Shown here piece after piece: positions 19,018 to 26,562 of a DNA stretch of 64,000 nucleotides. The DNA comes from Streptomyces finlayi (GTDB lineage Bacteria > Actinomycetota > Actinomycetes > Streptomycetales > Streptomycetaceae). The stretch's first letter is position 1. Each line of letters starts with the position of its first letter. The notes beneath the pieces were generated by a model that was not told the origin of the DNA, did no database searches, and was given only the letters and a program-made list of their open reading frames with translations. The position numbers and the translations under genes were made by a program. The DNA lies in the NCBI RefSeq assembly GCF_014216315.1, contig NZ_CP045702.1, forward strand, positions 6,944,001 to 7,008,000. Reading direction: 5' to 3'.

Positions 19018-19245
19018 GTGCCCAAGACTCAGCTGAACGTACGAGTGGACGAGGCCACCGCCGAGGCCGCGCGGCAGCGCGCGCTGCAGAGGGGGATGAG
19101 CGTGAACCGCTACATCGAGGAACTCGTGAGGCAGGACGCGGGCGAAGTGGGACACACCTTCGTCGAAGCCGCGGCCGACTTCATGAAGCAGTACGAGTCG
19201 GTTTTCGCGGAGGAGTTCGGTGCGGAGGGCGAACGAGCCCGTTGA
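19018..19245 (+). CDS. RHH (CopG/Arc-like) antitoxin-type DNA-binding protein
   Basis: 75 residues from GTG 19018. The N-terminus PKTQLNVRVDEATAEAARQR, ALQRGMSVNRYIEELVRQ is a ribbon-helix-helix: a beta-strand with alternating polar residues, then two helices and the GMSVNxYI turn. The C-terminal about 30 residues (FVEAAADFMKQYESVFAEEF) are acidic and helical, as expected for an antitoxin tail that wraps its partner. The stop overlaps the start of the Doc-like gene, so the two are translationally coupled. The likely role is operon autorepressor and antitoxin. The ribosome-binding site is weak. Confidence 0.7.
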   Translation: MPKTQLNVRVDEATAEAARQRALQRGMSVNRYIEELVRQDAGEVGHTFVEAAADFMKQYESVFAEEFGAEGERAR

Positions 19246-19613
19246 ACGTGAAGATCGACCTTTCCTGGCTGCTGATGGTCGCCGAGCACAAGACGCCCGG
19301 AGATCCGCAGGTCGTCGACTGGGGCGCACTGGTCGCCGCGGTGAGCCGCCATGAGGCGGAGATCTTCGGCAGCCCCGTCTACAGCGACCCGCACTCCCGG
19401 GCCGCCGCCCTTCTGCAACTGCTGCTCCATGTGCCCGCACTCGAACACTCCAACGCGATGTTCGCCTCCGCCGTCGCCTACGGCTATCTCGTCGCTTCGG
19501 GGCTGAAGGTCATCACCTCGCCCGAGCAGGTGCGCGACCTGGCCCGGCTGGTCAAGGAGGGGAAGGCGGACGTCCGGGCCATCGCCGAGGAACTGCGCCA
19601 GTGGAGCGTTTGA
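19242..19613 (+). CDS. Doc/Fic-fold toxin-like protein
   Basis: 123 residues if the TTG overlapping the upstream stop is used; a GTG six bases later (19248) is an alternative. The sequence DLSWLLMVAEHKTPGDPQVV, then LVAAVSRHEAEIFGSPVYSD and AAALLQLLLHVPALEHSNAM, FASAVAYGYLVASGLKV follows the Doc/Fic helical core, a type often annotated in Streptomyces as a Fic-family toxin. The catalytic HxFx(D/E)(G/A)NKR is not conserved: the equivalent stretch is LEHSNAMFASAV. Filamentation activity as in Doc kinases or Fic AMPylases is therefore doubtful. The pairing with an RHH protein argues for a toxin-antitoxin-derived module. Confidence 0.6.
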   Translation: MNVKIDLSWLLMVAEHKTPGDPQVVDWGALVAAVSRHEAEIFGSPVYSDPHSRAAALLQLLLHVPALEHSNAMFASAVAYGYLVASGLKVITSPEQVRDLARLVKEGKADVRAIAEELRQWSV

Positions 19614-19617
19614 CTCT

Positions 19618-19709
19618 CCTTGACCCCGGACCCCTTGACTCCGGACCCCTTGACTCCGGACCCCTTGACTCCGGACCCCTTGACTCCGGACCTCCTGGCT
19701 CCGGGCCCC
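19618..19709. repeat. 15-bp tandem repeat array
   Basis: TTGACTCCGGACCCC recurs with an exact 15-nt period starting at 19620, 19635, 19650, 19665 and 19680, followed by a diverged sixth copy at 19695. The first copy differs by one base (ACCCC for ACTCC). The array begins five bases after the Doc-like stop codon. The period is a multiple of three, so all frames stay open across it, but no start codon convincingly places it in a protein. Confidence 0.9.
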
Positions 19710-19807
19710 CTGACGGGAGTGGCCTGGCGGGGGGCGCCCGGCCCCCGCTGTGCGCAAGGTCGCCGGAAGGGCCTCTTCCGCGCCGCTCCGCCGCTAATGT
19801 CCCGAGC

Positions 19808-20326
19808 ATGACACCCATAGCGCGATTGAAGAGCATAGGACGGACCAGACGGACAACGGTCACACTCGTCGGCACGGCAGCCGCCGTGATCCTCGGAGTG
19901 AGCGGGGCCCTCGCGGCCGGAGCCCCGGACGACGGGGGAACGGACACTTCCGGCGGTACGACGGTGGGTGTGACGAGCGGTTCGGACGGCGAACCGACCC
20001 CCGCGCCCACCGAGGGTCCCGGTGGAACACCGGCCCCCAGCCCCGGAGCGTCGGAAGGCGCCGCGGACGGCGGCGGTACCGTCGGCGGCTCCGGCGGTGG
20101 CGGGGAACCGACCGAAAACCCGGGCCCGTCGGATCACCCCAGTCCGAGCGGCTCGGGCGCACCTTCTCCGACACCCCCCGCCGATCTCGCCGATCTCGCC
20201 GAACTGACCGAGCGCATCGGCGAACTCGAGGCGAAGGTGGACCAGTTGCCCACCAAGACGGAACTGGCCGACGCCCTGCGTGCCTTCGCCGACCAGTTGG
20301 ACAACGGCGGGCAGAGCGGGAACTGA
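19808..20326 (+). CDS. Secreted or membrane-anchored low-complexity protein
   Basis: 172 residues from ATG 19808. The N-terminus MTPIARLKSIGRTRRTTVTL then VGTAAAVILGVSGALAAGAP is basic followed by one hydrophobic segment, a signal peptide or signal anchor. Residues about 40-125 are a Gly/Pro/Ser/Thr-rich, acidic, probably disordered spacer (GGTDTSGGTTVGVTSGSDGE and similar). The C-terminal about 45 residues (LADLAELTERIGELEAKVDQ then LPTKTELADALRAFADQL) form a predicted coiled coil. No enzymatic domain is seen, so an extracellular structural or adaptor role is guessed. It converges with the methyltransferase gene, 5 nt apart. Confidence 0.75.
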   Translation: MTPIARLKSIGRTRRTTVTLVGTAAAVILGVSGALAAGAPDDGGTDTSGGTTVGVTSGSDGEPTPAPTEGPGGTPAPSPGASEGAADGGGTVGGSGGGGEPTENPGPSDHPSPSGSGAPSPTPPADLADLAELTERIGELEAKVDQLPTKTELADALRAFADQLDNGGQSGN

Positions 20327-20331
20327 CGGCG

Positions 20332-21009
20332 TCAGTCGTCCGAGAACGGCCGACGGGCCACGCCCAGTACGCAAGGGGAGGAGGGGAGTTGCACACCCTT
20401 CTCCGGAATCCGCAGCCTGCGGTACGTACCCAGCTCGAAGCCGGCCGCCTCGACAGCGGCGAGTGTGTCCCGCGCCGTGTGGCAACCACCGAAGAGCAGC
20501 GGCCAGACCGTGCGGTCCACCACTCGCTGCGCCGCCGCCAGGCCACGGCCCGGGGCGAGCCCGTGCTCGAAGAAGCGCAGCTCGCCGCCGGGCCGCAGGA
20601 CCCGCCTGATCTCGGCGAGGGCGCGCGGCAGATTCCGTACGGTGCACAGGACCAGGGACGCCACGGCCGCGTCGAACGCCTCACTCTTCACCGGCAGCGC
20701 CTCCGCCGTGCCGGGCACCACGTCCACCGGGACCTCCGCCCGCAGCGCGGCGCCGACCGCCAGCTGCCGCAGGCTCCGTTCCGGCTCGATCGCCACCACC
20801 TCGGACACGGCCGCCGGGTAGTGCGCGAAGTTCAGGCCGTTGCCCGCGCCGATCTCGATCACGCGGCCCGACAGCCCGGTCAGCAGCTCCGCGCGACGGG
20901 CCGCGATACCGCCCCGGTCGTCGGCGGCCACGCTCATCCGGGCGTAGAACCGGGCGAAGACGGGATGGTGCACCATGTCCCGCGGGATCTTCCTGCTGCG
21001 CAGCTGCAT
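20332..21009 (-). CDS. Class I SAM-dependent methyltransferase
   Basis: 225 residues from ATG 21007-21009, which follows a GAGGAGG ribosome-binding site. SAM-binding motif I is GRVIEIGAGNGLNFAHYP (about 48-65); motif II is VVAIEPE; the post-motif AEALPVKSEAFDAAVASLVL, then RRVLRPGGELRFFEHG matches Ubi/COQ5-like Methyltransf_11 enzymes. Proteins of this form are often annotated as phospholipid or ubiquinone-type methyltransferases, but the substrate is not predictable. The C-terminal FGGCHTARDTLAAVEAAGFE is also conserved in the family. It lies next to, but 90 nt from, the end of the biotin operon and may be read through from bioD. Confidence 0.85.
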   Translation of the reverse strand: MQLRSRKIPRDMVHHPVFARFYARMSVAADDRGGIAARRAELLTGLSGRVIEIGAGNGLNFAHYPAAVSEVVAIEPERSLRQLAVGAALRAEVPVDVVPGTAEALPVKSEAFDAAVASLVLCTVRNLPRALAEIRRVLRPGGELRFFEHGLAPGRGLAAAQRVVDRTVWPLLFGGCHTARDTLAAVEAAGFELGTYRRLRIPEKGVQLPSSPCVLGVARRPFSDD

Positions 21010-21098
21010 GACGGCCTCCTCGGGGAACACGTACGGCTCCTTCGATTCTCCCCCGTAACCGCCTGCTTCTCCCCTCCACGTGCCCGGCCGGCCGGGCG

Positions 21099-21785
21099 TC
21101 ACCGCGGCCGGTGGCCGCCGAGCTCCGTGGTCAGCCAACTCCCCGCGCGTGCACGGAAGTCCCGGGGGTCCAGGGATCCCGCACCGGCCGGCACCGCACC
21201 CAACAAGGGGGCGCCCGCCGCGACCGGGAGGTCGTCGATGTTGCACCGGGCGGCCAGGTCCGGTTCCGCCGGCATGCTGCCCACCACCACGCCCAGGCAC
21301 TCCAGACCCCGTGCACGCAGTGCCTCCGAGGTCAGCGCGGTGGCATTGAGAGTGCCGAGCCCGGCGGGCGCCACCACCAGAACGGGCGCGCCCAGCAGCC
21401 GCGCCGCGTCCGCCAGCGTGGAGCCCTCGTCGTCGAACCGTACGAGCAGTCCGCCCGCTCCCTCGATCAGCACCAGATCGTGCTCGGCCGCCAGCTTCCC
21501 CGCCGCTTCGGCCACTTCGTACGGACGCACCGGTGCCAGACCGGCCCGGCGGGCGGCTGTCGCCGGGGCCAACGGCTCCGGGAAACGTGCCAGTTCGACC
21601 GGGGTGACATGAGCGCCCGCGAGTCGCAGCACCTCGGCCGCGTCCCCGTGCTCGCCGGGAGCGAGACCCGTCTGGGCCGGCTTGAGCACGGCGACCCTGC
21701 GGCCCCGCGCCGCCGCCGCGACGGCCGCGGTCACCACGGTCTTCCCGATCTCGGTGCCCGTGCCCGTCACCACCAGGACCGTCAT
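21099..21785 (-). CDS. bioD: Dethiobiotin synthetase BioD
   Basis: 228 residues. The P-loop VTGTGTEIGKTVVTAAVA (about 6-23) is the BioD form of Walker A. LKPAQTGLAPGEHGDA follows (DAPA-binding Lys), then LIEGAGGLLVRFDDEGSTLA with the conserved Glu-Gly-Ala-Gly-Gly, and LVVAPAGLGTLNATALTSEA. It carboxylates and cyclises 7,8-diaminopelargonate to dethiobiotin using ATP and CO2. It is the last gene of bioB-bioA-bioD with only 1 nt between it and bioA, so co-translation is likely. Confidence 0.95.
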   Translation of the reverse strand: MTVLVVTGTGTEIGKTVVTAAVAAAARGRRVAVLKPAQTGLAPGEHGDAAEVLRLAGAHVTPVELARFPEPLAPATAARRAGLAPVRPYEVAEAAGKLAAEHDLVLIEGAGGLLVRFDDEGSTLADAARLLGAPVLVVAPAGLGTLNATALTSEALRARGLECLGVVVGSMPAEPDLAARCNIDDLPVAAGAPLLGAVPAGAGSLDPRDFRARAGSWLTTELGGHRPR

Positions 21786-21786
21786 C

Positions 21787-23091
21787 TCAGCCCTCCTTCA
21801 CGGCCGCGCACACGGCGCGGCAGATCCGCGCCACATCGACGTCACCGGTCACATAGGGCGGCATGGTGTAGATGAGGTCGCGGAACGGACGCAGCCAGAC
21901 CCCTTCCCGTACCGCCGCCGCCGTCGCGGCCGCCATGTCCACCTCGTGGTCCAGCTGTACGACGCCGATGGCGCCCAGCACCCGGACGTCCACGACCGCG
22001 GGCAGCGCTGCCGCCTCCGCCAGACCGGCCCGCAGCCCCTCTCCGATCCGTCCGACCTCCTGCTCCCAGTCCTGGCCCAGCAGCAGATCGACCGACGCGC
22101 AGGCCACCGCGGTGGCGAGCGGGTTCCCCATGAACGTCGGGCCGTGGGCGAGTACGGGCACCTTGCCGCGGGAGATGCCCTCGGCCACCTCGGACGTGCA
22201 CAGCGTCGCCGCCAGGGTGAGATAGCCGCCGGTCAGCGCCTTGCCGAGACACATGACATCCGGCGAGACACCGGCATGCCCGGCCGCGAACAGCTTGCCC
22301 GTACGCCCGAAACCCGTGGCGATCTCGTCGAACACCAGCAGTACGTCATGCGCGTCGCACGCCTCCCGCAGCACCCGCAGATACGCGGGCGAGTGGAACC
22401 GCATACCCCCCGCGCCCTGTACCACCGGCTCCACGATCACGGCGGCCAGCTCGTGCGCGTGGTCCGCGATCAGTCCGCGCAGATGCGCGATGTACGCCTC
22501 GTCCGGCTCCGCGTCGAAGCCGTCCGGCGGCGCGTCCGCGAAGACCTGCCGGGGCAGCGCACCCGACCACAGCTCATGCATCCCGCCCTCGGGATCGCAC
22601 ACCGACATCGGCTGCCAGGTGTCCCCGTGGTAGCCGCCGCGCCAGGTCAGCAGCCGCTGCTTGGCCGGCTGTCCGGCCGAGCGCCAGTACTGCAGGCACA
22701 TCTTCACGGCCACCTCGACCGACACGGAACCGGAGTCGGCGAGGAACACGTGCCGCAACGGCTCCGGGGTGATCTCCACCAGCCGGGTCGCCAGCCGCAC
22801 GGCGGGTTCATGGGTGAGCCCGCCGAACATCACATGGCTCATCCGGTCCAGCTGGGCGCGCGCCGCCTCGTTGAGGACCGGGTGGTTGTACCCGTGCACC
22901 GCGGACCACCAGGACGACATGCCGTCCACCAACTCGCGCTGCCCGTGGGCCTCTTCGGCCAGCCGGAGCCGTACTCCGGACGCGGACTCCACGACCAGCG
23001 GTTCCTGCCGGCCCGGCATCGGACCGTACGGGTGCCAGACATGAGCCCGGTCCAGGGCTCGCAACCCGGCGGGAGAGAGGGGCTCAGGCAT
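21787..23091 (-). CDS. bioA: Adenosylmethionine-8-amino-7-oxononanoate aminotransferase BioA
   Basis: 434 residues, a class III PLP aminotransferase. HVWHPYGPMPGRQEPLVVES is the typical start of BioA. SSWWSAVHGYNHPVLNEA contains the BioA-specific WWxxxHGYNHP motif. TWRGGYHGDTWQPMSVCDPE contacts PLP, LLVFDEIATGFGRTGKLFAA carries the PLP-binding Asp, and the Schiff-base Lys is in MCLGKALTGGYLTLAATL. It transfers an amino group from SAM to KAPA. The start overlaps the end of bioB by 8 nt. Confidence 0.96.
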   Translation of the reverse strand: MPEPLSPAGLRALDRAHVWHPYGPMPGRQEPLVVESASGVRLRLAEEAHGQRELVDGMSSWWSAVHGYNHPVLNEAARAQLDRMSHVMFGGLTHEPAVRLATRLVEITPEPLRHVFLADSGSVSVEVAVKMCLQYWRSAGQPAKQRLLTWRGGYHGDTWQPMSVCDPEGGMHELWSGALPRQVFADAPPDGFDAEPDEAYIAHLRGLIADHAHELAAVIVEPVVQGAGGMRFHSPAYLRVLREACDAHDVLLVFDEIATGFGRTGKLFAAGHAGVSPDVMCLGKALTGGYLTLAATLCTSEVAEGISRGKVPVLAHGPTFMGNPLATAVACASVDLLLGQDWEQEVGRIGEGLRAGLAEAAALPAVVDVRVLGAIGVVQLDHEVDMAAATAAAVREGVWLRPFRDLIYTMPPYVTGDVDVARICRAVCAAVKEG

Positions 23092-24298
23092 TGGGCGCGA
23101 GGTCCGTACCGGCGCCGCGACGGCGGACCGTCACCAGATCCGTGCGAGCGCCCGGCACCTCGGGAACATCCGCGCCCGGCACCTCGGCAGAGCCCGGGGC
23201 CGGCGCCCCGGCGGCCTTCGCGGCCGGCTCGTCGGCGCTGTCGCCGCACGGCGCGCAGCCCCCCTCGTGCGAGCCGCAGCCACCGCCCGCCCGCGCACGG
23301 TGCCGGGGGAGCGTCGTCGTACCGGCGCCCTCCACCTCGAAACCGGCGTCCGCGATCATGTCCAGGTCGGTCTGGCCGGCCTGTCCCTCGCTGGTCAGGT
23401 AGTCACCCAGGAAGATCGAGTTGACCAGGTTCAGGGCGAGCGGCTGCATCGAGCGCAGATGGACCTCGCGCCCACCCGCGAGCCGCACCTCGACGTCCGG
23501 ACAGACGAACCGGACCATCGCGAGGATGCGCAGGCAGCGCTGCGGGGTGAGGTTCCACTCCTTCGCGAGCGGCGTGCCCTCGAACGGGATGAGGAAGTTG
23601 ACCGGCACCGAGTCGGGGTCCAGCTCACGCAGCGCGTAGACGACGTCGACGAGGTCCGCGTCGCTCTCACCCATGCCGGCGATCAGCCCGGAGCAGGCGG
23701 ACAGCCCGGCGGCCTGCGCCTGCTGCACGGTCTCCACGCGGTCCGCGTAGGTGTGCGTGGTGGTGATCGCGCCGTACGTCTCCTCGGACGTATTGAGGTT
23801 GTGGTTGTACGCGTCGGCGCCAGCCGAACGCAGCCGCTCGGCCTGTCCGTCGGAGAGCAGACCGAGACAGGCGCACACCTCGACGCCCTCGTTCTGGTCC
23901 TTGATCGCCTCGATGGTCTGCGACACCCGGTCCACGTCGCGGTCCGTGGGACCGCGGCCGCTCGCCACCAGACAGACACGCTTCGCGCCGCCCGCCACCC
24001 CGGCGGCCGCCGCCCTGGACGCCTCGTCGGGCTTCAGCCAGGTGTACTTCAGGATCTCCGCCTTCGACCCGAGCCGCTGCGAGCAGTACGAGCAGTCCTC
24101 GGGGCAGAGCCCGGACTTGAGGTTGACCAGGTAGTTCAGTTTCACCCGCCGCCCGAACCACTGGCGCCGTACCCGGCCCGCGGCGGCCACCACGTCGAGC
24201 AGTTCGTCGTCGGAGGTCGCCAGTACGGCGAGCGCTTCTTCGCGGGTCGGCAGTTCGCGCCGCAGCCCCTTGTCCACCAGCGTGTTCAGCAGGTCCAT
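23084..24298 (-). CDS. bioB: Biotin synthase BioB with Cys-rich C-terminal tail
   Basis: 404 residues from ATG 24296-24298 (MDLLNTLVDKGLRRELPTRE); an in-frame ATG 24 nt upstream is possible but fits the family less well. The radical-SAM cluster is C65-x3-C69-x2-C72 (GLCPEDCSYCSQ). Other BioB landmarks are YNHNLNTSEETYGAITTTHT, GLIAGMGESDADLVDVVYAL and the [2Fe-2S] Arg region VRLAGGREVHLRSMQPLALN. Beyond the normal end (about residue 320, DLDMIADAGFEVEG) there is a tail of about 80 residues with GGGCGSHEGGCAPCGDS and a disordered Ala/Pro stretch. Tails of this kind occur in actinobacterial BioB. First gene of its operon, divergent from bioF. Confidence 0.94.
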   Translation of the reverse strand: MDLLNTLVDKGLRRELPTREEALAVLATSDDELLDVVAAAGRVRRQWFGRRVKLNYLVNLKSGLCPEDCSYCSQRLGSKAEILKYTWLKPDEASRAAAAGVAGGAKRVCLVASGRGPTDRDVDRVSQTIEAIKDQNEGVEVCACLGLLSDGQAERLRSAGADAYNHNLNTSEETYGAITTTHTYADRVETVQQAQAAGLSACSGLIAGMGESDADLVDVVYALRELDPDSVPVNFLIPFEGTPLAKEWNLTPQRCLRILAMVRFVCPDVEVRLAGGREVHLRSMQPLALNLVNSIFLGDYLTSEGQAGQTDLDMIADAGFEVEGAGTTTLPRHRARAGGGCGSHEGGCAPCGDSADEPAAKAAGAPAPGSAEVPGADVPEVPGARTDLVTVRRRGAGTDLAPNA

Positions 24299-24362
24299 GG
24301 CGATGATCCTGACGTACGGCATGGTCTTCGGCCAAGGAGGAACCAGACAGAAGAGACGGAGA

Positions 24363-24386
24363 AGGGTGTGGGTATTGCCACACCCT
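24363..24386. promoter_or_regulatory. Palindrome between divergent bioB and bioF
   Basis: AGGGTGTGG (24363-24371) / CCACACCCT (24378-24386), a perfect 9-bp inverted repeat with a 6-nt spacer, in the roughly 140-bp divergent promoter region. A possible -10 for bioF (TAGGGT, 24406-24411) lies downstream. It could be the operator coordinating both directions. I do not recognise it as a known biotin box. Confidence 0.4.
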
Positions 24387-24441
24387 GACCCGCTGTTCTC
24401 GCGGCTAGGGTCTGTGAGCTGCCTACAAAAGGGACCACCCC

Positions 24442-25602
24442 ATGTCCTTCGCCCCGTTCGACTGGATCGATGCAGAGGCCCGCCGCCGTGCCACCGCCGG
24501 ACTCGTCCGCACGCTGCGGCCGCGACCCGCCGAAACGGAACTGCTGGACCTGGCGAGCAACGACTATCTCGGTCTCACCCGGCACCCGGAGGTCACCGCC
24601 GCGGCCGCCGACGCGGCACGCCGATGGGGTGCGGGTGCCACCGGTTCGCGGCTCGTCACCGGGTCCACCGCTCTGCACGCCACGCTCGAAAGCGAACTGG
24701 CCGCCTTCTGTGGTTTCGAGGCTGCCCTGGTGTTCTCCTCCGGCTACGCGGCCAACCTCGCCGCCCTCACGGCGCTCGCCGGTCACGGCTCCCTGATCGT
24801 CTCGGACGCGGGCAACCATGCCTCGATCGTCGACGGATGCCGGCTCTCCCGGGCGGTGACGGCCGTGGTGCCGCACGCGGAGCCGGACGCCGTGCGCAAG
24901 GCGCTGCACGCGCATGACGGGCGGGCCCTGGCGGTGACGGACTCGGTCTTCTCGGTGGACGGCGACGCCGCCCCGCTGACGGAGCTCGCCGCGGCGTGCC
25001 GGGCCGAGGGCGCGGCCCTGCTGGTCGACGACGCGCACGGTCTGGGCGTACTCGGAGAAGGCGGGCGCGGCGCGCTCGCCGCCGTCGGGCTCGCGGGCGG
25101 TGAAGGCATCGTCGCCACGCTCACCCTGTCCAAGTCGCTGGGCAGCCAGGGCGGGGCGGTCCTCGGACCGGCCCGGGTCATCGACCACCTGGTCAACACG
25201 GCCCGCACCTTCATCTTCGACACCGGGCTGGCCCCGGCGGCGGCCGGCGGGGCGCTGGGCGCCCTGGGCCTGCTGAAGCGCGAACCCGAGCGTGCGGACC
25301 GGGCCCGTGCGGTAGCCACGGCCCTGTACGAACGGCTGACCGCTGCCGGTCTCACGGCGGCCCGCCCCGACGCCGCGGTGGTCGCCGTCCGGGCGCCGTC
25401 GGCGGACACGGCGGTGCGCTGGGCGGCCGACTGCCGCGCGGCAGGAGTCGCGGTGGGCTGCTTCCGGCCGCCGTCGGTGCCGGACGGGATCTCGCGGCTG
25501 CGGCTGACGGCGCGCGCCGATCTGACGCCGCAGGAGGTGTCGGCCTCGGTCGCGGCGATCGTACGGACCGCTCCCGACGGGGCGTCGGTTCAGCGCGGCT
25601 GA
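24442..25602 (+). CDS. bioF: 8-amino-7-oxononanoate synthase BioF
   Basis: 386 residues, an alpha-oxoamine synthase. LLDLASNDYLGLTRHPEVTA is the conserved KBL/BioF opening, and GAGATGSRLVTGSTALHATL follows. SDAGNHASIVDGCRLSRA contains the His that stacks on PLP, LLVDDAHGLGVLGEGGRG the PLP-binding Asp/His, and TLSKSLGSQGGAVLG the Schiff-base Lys (about 234). It condenses pimeloyl thioester with L-alanine to KAPA, the substrate of BioA. It is transcribed away from bioBAD; with those genes the four late biotin steps are complete. No pimeloyl-forming genes (bioC/H/W) are in the window. Confidence 0.95.
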   Translation: MSFAPFDWIDAEARRRATAGLVRTLRPRPAETELLDLASNDYLGLTRHPEVTAAAADAARRWGAGATGSRLVTGSTALHATLESELAAFCGFEAALVFSSGYAANLAALTALAGHGSLIVSDAGNHASIVDGCRLSRAVTAVVPHAEPDAVRKALHAHDGRALAVTDSVFSVDGDAAPLTELAAACRAEGAALLVDDAHGLGVLGEGGRGALAAVGLAGGEGIVATLTLSKSLGSQGGAVLGPARVIDHLVNTARTFIFDTGLAPAAAGGALGALGLLKREPERADRARAVATALYERLTAAGLTAARPDAAVVAVRAPSADTAVRWAADCRAAGVAVGCFRPPSVPDGISRLRLTARADLTPQEVSASVAAIVRTAPDGASVQRG

Positions 25603-25761
25603 ACGGAAGACCACCGCCCGACCACCGGGTTGGATGCACTTCCCGCCCAAATGCAGTCTTACGTGGCAGAGTTCACCGCTTTGGGCGACAGATCTCCGCA
25701 TATCTTGGTGCAGCGTCGTTACAGAGGGCAGCATCAGTGTCAATCTGGCGCGAAGCACAAC

Positions 25762-25786
25762 CCCGGCCGACTTCCGATCGGCCGGG
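25762..25786 (+). promoter_or_regulatory. Hairpin in the 5' leader of the RsbW-like gene
   Basis: CCCGGCCGA (25762-25770) / TCGGCCGGG (25778-25786), a perfect 9-bp stem with the 7-nt loop CTTCCGA. It ends 21 nt before the ATG and just before GGGAAGGGAC. It could be a terminator after bioF or a translational control element. Confidence 0.45.
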
Positions 25787-25807
25787 CAGGGAAGGGACGG
25801 CGCCGCC

Positions 25808-26239
25808 ATGGCAGACCAGCAAGAAGCATCCCTCACTCTGCCGAGCGATCCGGTCTCGGTCTCCTCGGCTCGCAGGTATGTGGCCCGGGTGCTCACGGAG
25901 TGGGGCCTCGCGGACGACGCCGAGCTCGCGGACAGCGTCCGTCTGATCGTTTCCGAACTGGCCACCAACGCCGTCCAGCACACGTTCGGCCAGTCGCCCA
26001 CCTTCACCGTGGACCTCCGGCTCGACCGGGACGAGGAGCTCTACCTCGGAGTGACGGACAGCCACCCCCGCTGGCCCCGGCGACTGCCCGCGGCCGTCCA
26101 GCAGGACAACGGGCGCGGCATGGTGATCATCCGCTGTCTGGCCAAGGAGTGCGGCGGACGGCTCACCGTCAGCCCCACGGCCGAAGGCGGCAAGACCGTC
26201 TCGATCGCCCTCCCGTGGACCGTCTCCGTGCAGAGCTGA
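25808..26239 (+). CDS. RsbW-like ATP-binding regulator (HATPase_c, anti-sigma type)
   Basis: 143 residues from ATG 25808. The N-box is DSVRLIVSELATNAVQHTFG (about 43-62), the G1 region LYLGVTDSHPRWPRRLPAAV, and the G2 box QDNGRGMVIIRCLAKECGGR; the C-terminus TAEGGKTVSIALPWTV closes the Bergerat fold. There is no histidine-kinase dimerisation domain, so it belongs to the large Streptomyces family of SpoIIAB/RsbW-type serine kinases and anti-sigma factors. No cognate sigma factor or anti-anti-sigma gene lies beside it, as is common for this family. A hairpin sits in its leader. Confidence 0.85.
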   Translation: MADQQEASLTLPSDPVSVSSARRYVARVLTEWGLADDAELADSVRLIVSELATNAVQHTFGQSPTFTVDLRLDRDEELYLGVTDSHPRWPRRLPAAVQQDNGRGMVIIRCLAKECGGRLTVSPTAEGGKTVSIALPWTVSVQS

Positions 26240-26245
26240 CCACGG

Positions 26246-26545
26246 GTGAAACGGTCCGTCACTACGCTGTGGCGGCGCGGCCGAAAGCGCTGCGCAGCAG
26301 CGCCGTCAGGGTCGCGGCCGCCCCGGTCGCCCGTCCACACCGCACTCGCCGTGGCGGGGCTCGCCGCGGTACTGGTGACGATGCCGGTGCTCTTCGGCAC
26401 CGTCCAACTGCTCGGCGGCGCGTACGTGCTCCACCTCGGACTCAGCGAGCGCCGGCCGCCTACCACCAGGGCGATCGAGGGCGGCAGCGGCGTCGCGCTC
26501 ACCGCGCTCGGGCTCGTGCCGGTGGGCGGGCCCCTGCTGCACTGA
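26246..26545 (+). pseudogene. LysE-type exporter remnant with internal deletion
   Basis: 99 residues from GTG 26246. HTALAVAGLAAVLVTMPVLF then GTVQLLGGAYVLHLGL is the second and third membrane segment region of LysE/RhtB exporters (xxxKxxGxxYLxxLG). It is then joined directly to RAIEGGSGVALTALGLVPVG, which resembles the final helix (DRxxGxxLxxLGL). About 90 residues that should lie between are missing. The N-terminal 30 residues are Arg-rich and unlike LysE. An in-frame deletion derivative is likely, though a small novel membrane protein cannot be excluded. Confidence 0.45.
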
Positions 26546-26562
26546 GACAGCGGGGGCGACGG

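Noticed and set aside
19618..19709. CRISPR array
   Set aside because: The repeats are contiguous 15-mers with no spacers and there are no cas genes.
19601..19807. Longer start of the secreted low-complexity protein running through the tandem repeat
   Set aside because: That start lies inside the toxin-like gene and would bury the signal peptide about 70 residues inside the protein; ATG 19808 places it at the N-terminus.
21682..23424. 580-codon open frame on the plus strand opposite bioA/bioB
   Set aside because: Arg/Gln/His-rich shadow composition and no domains; the minus strand has unambiguous biotin genes.
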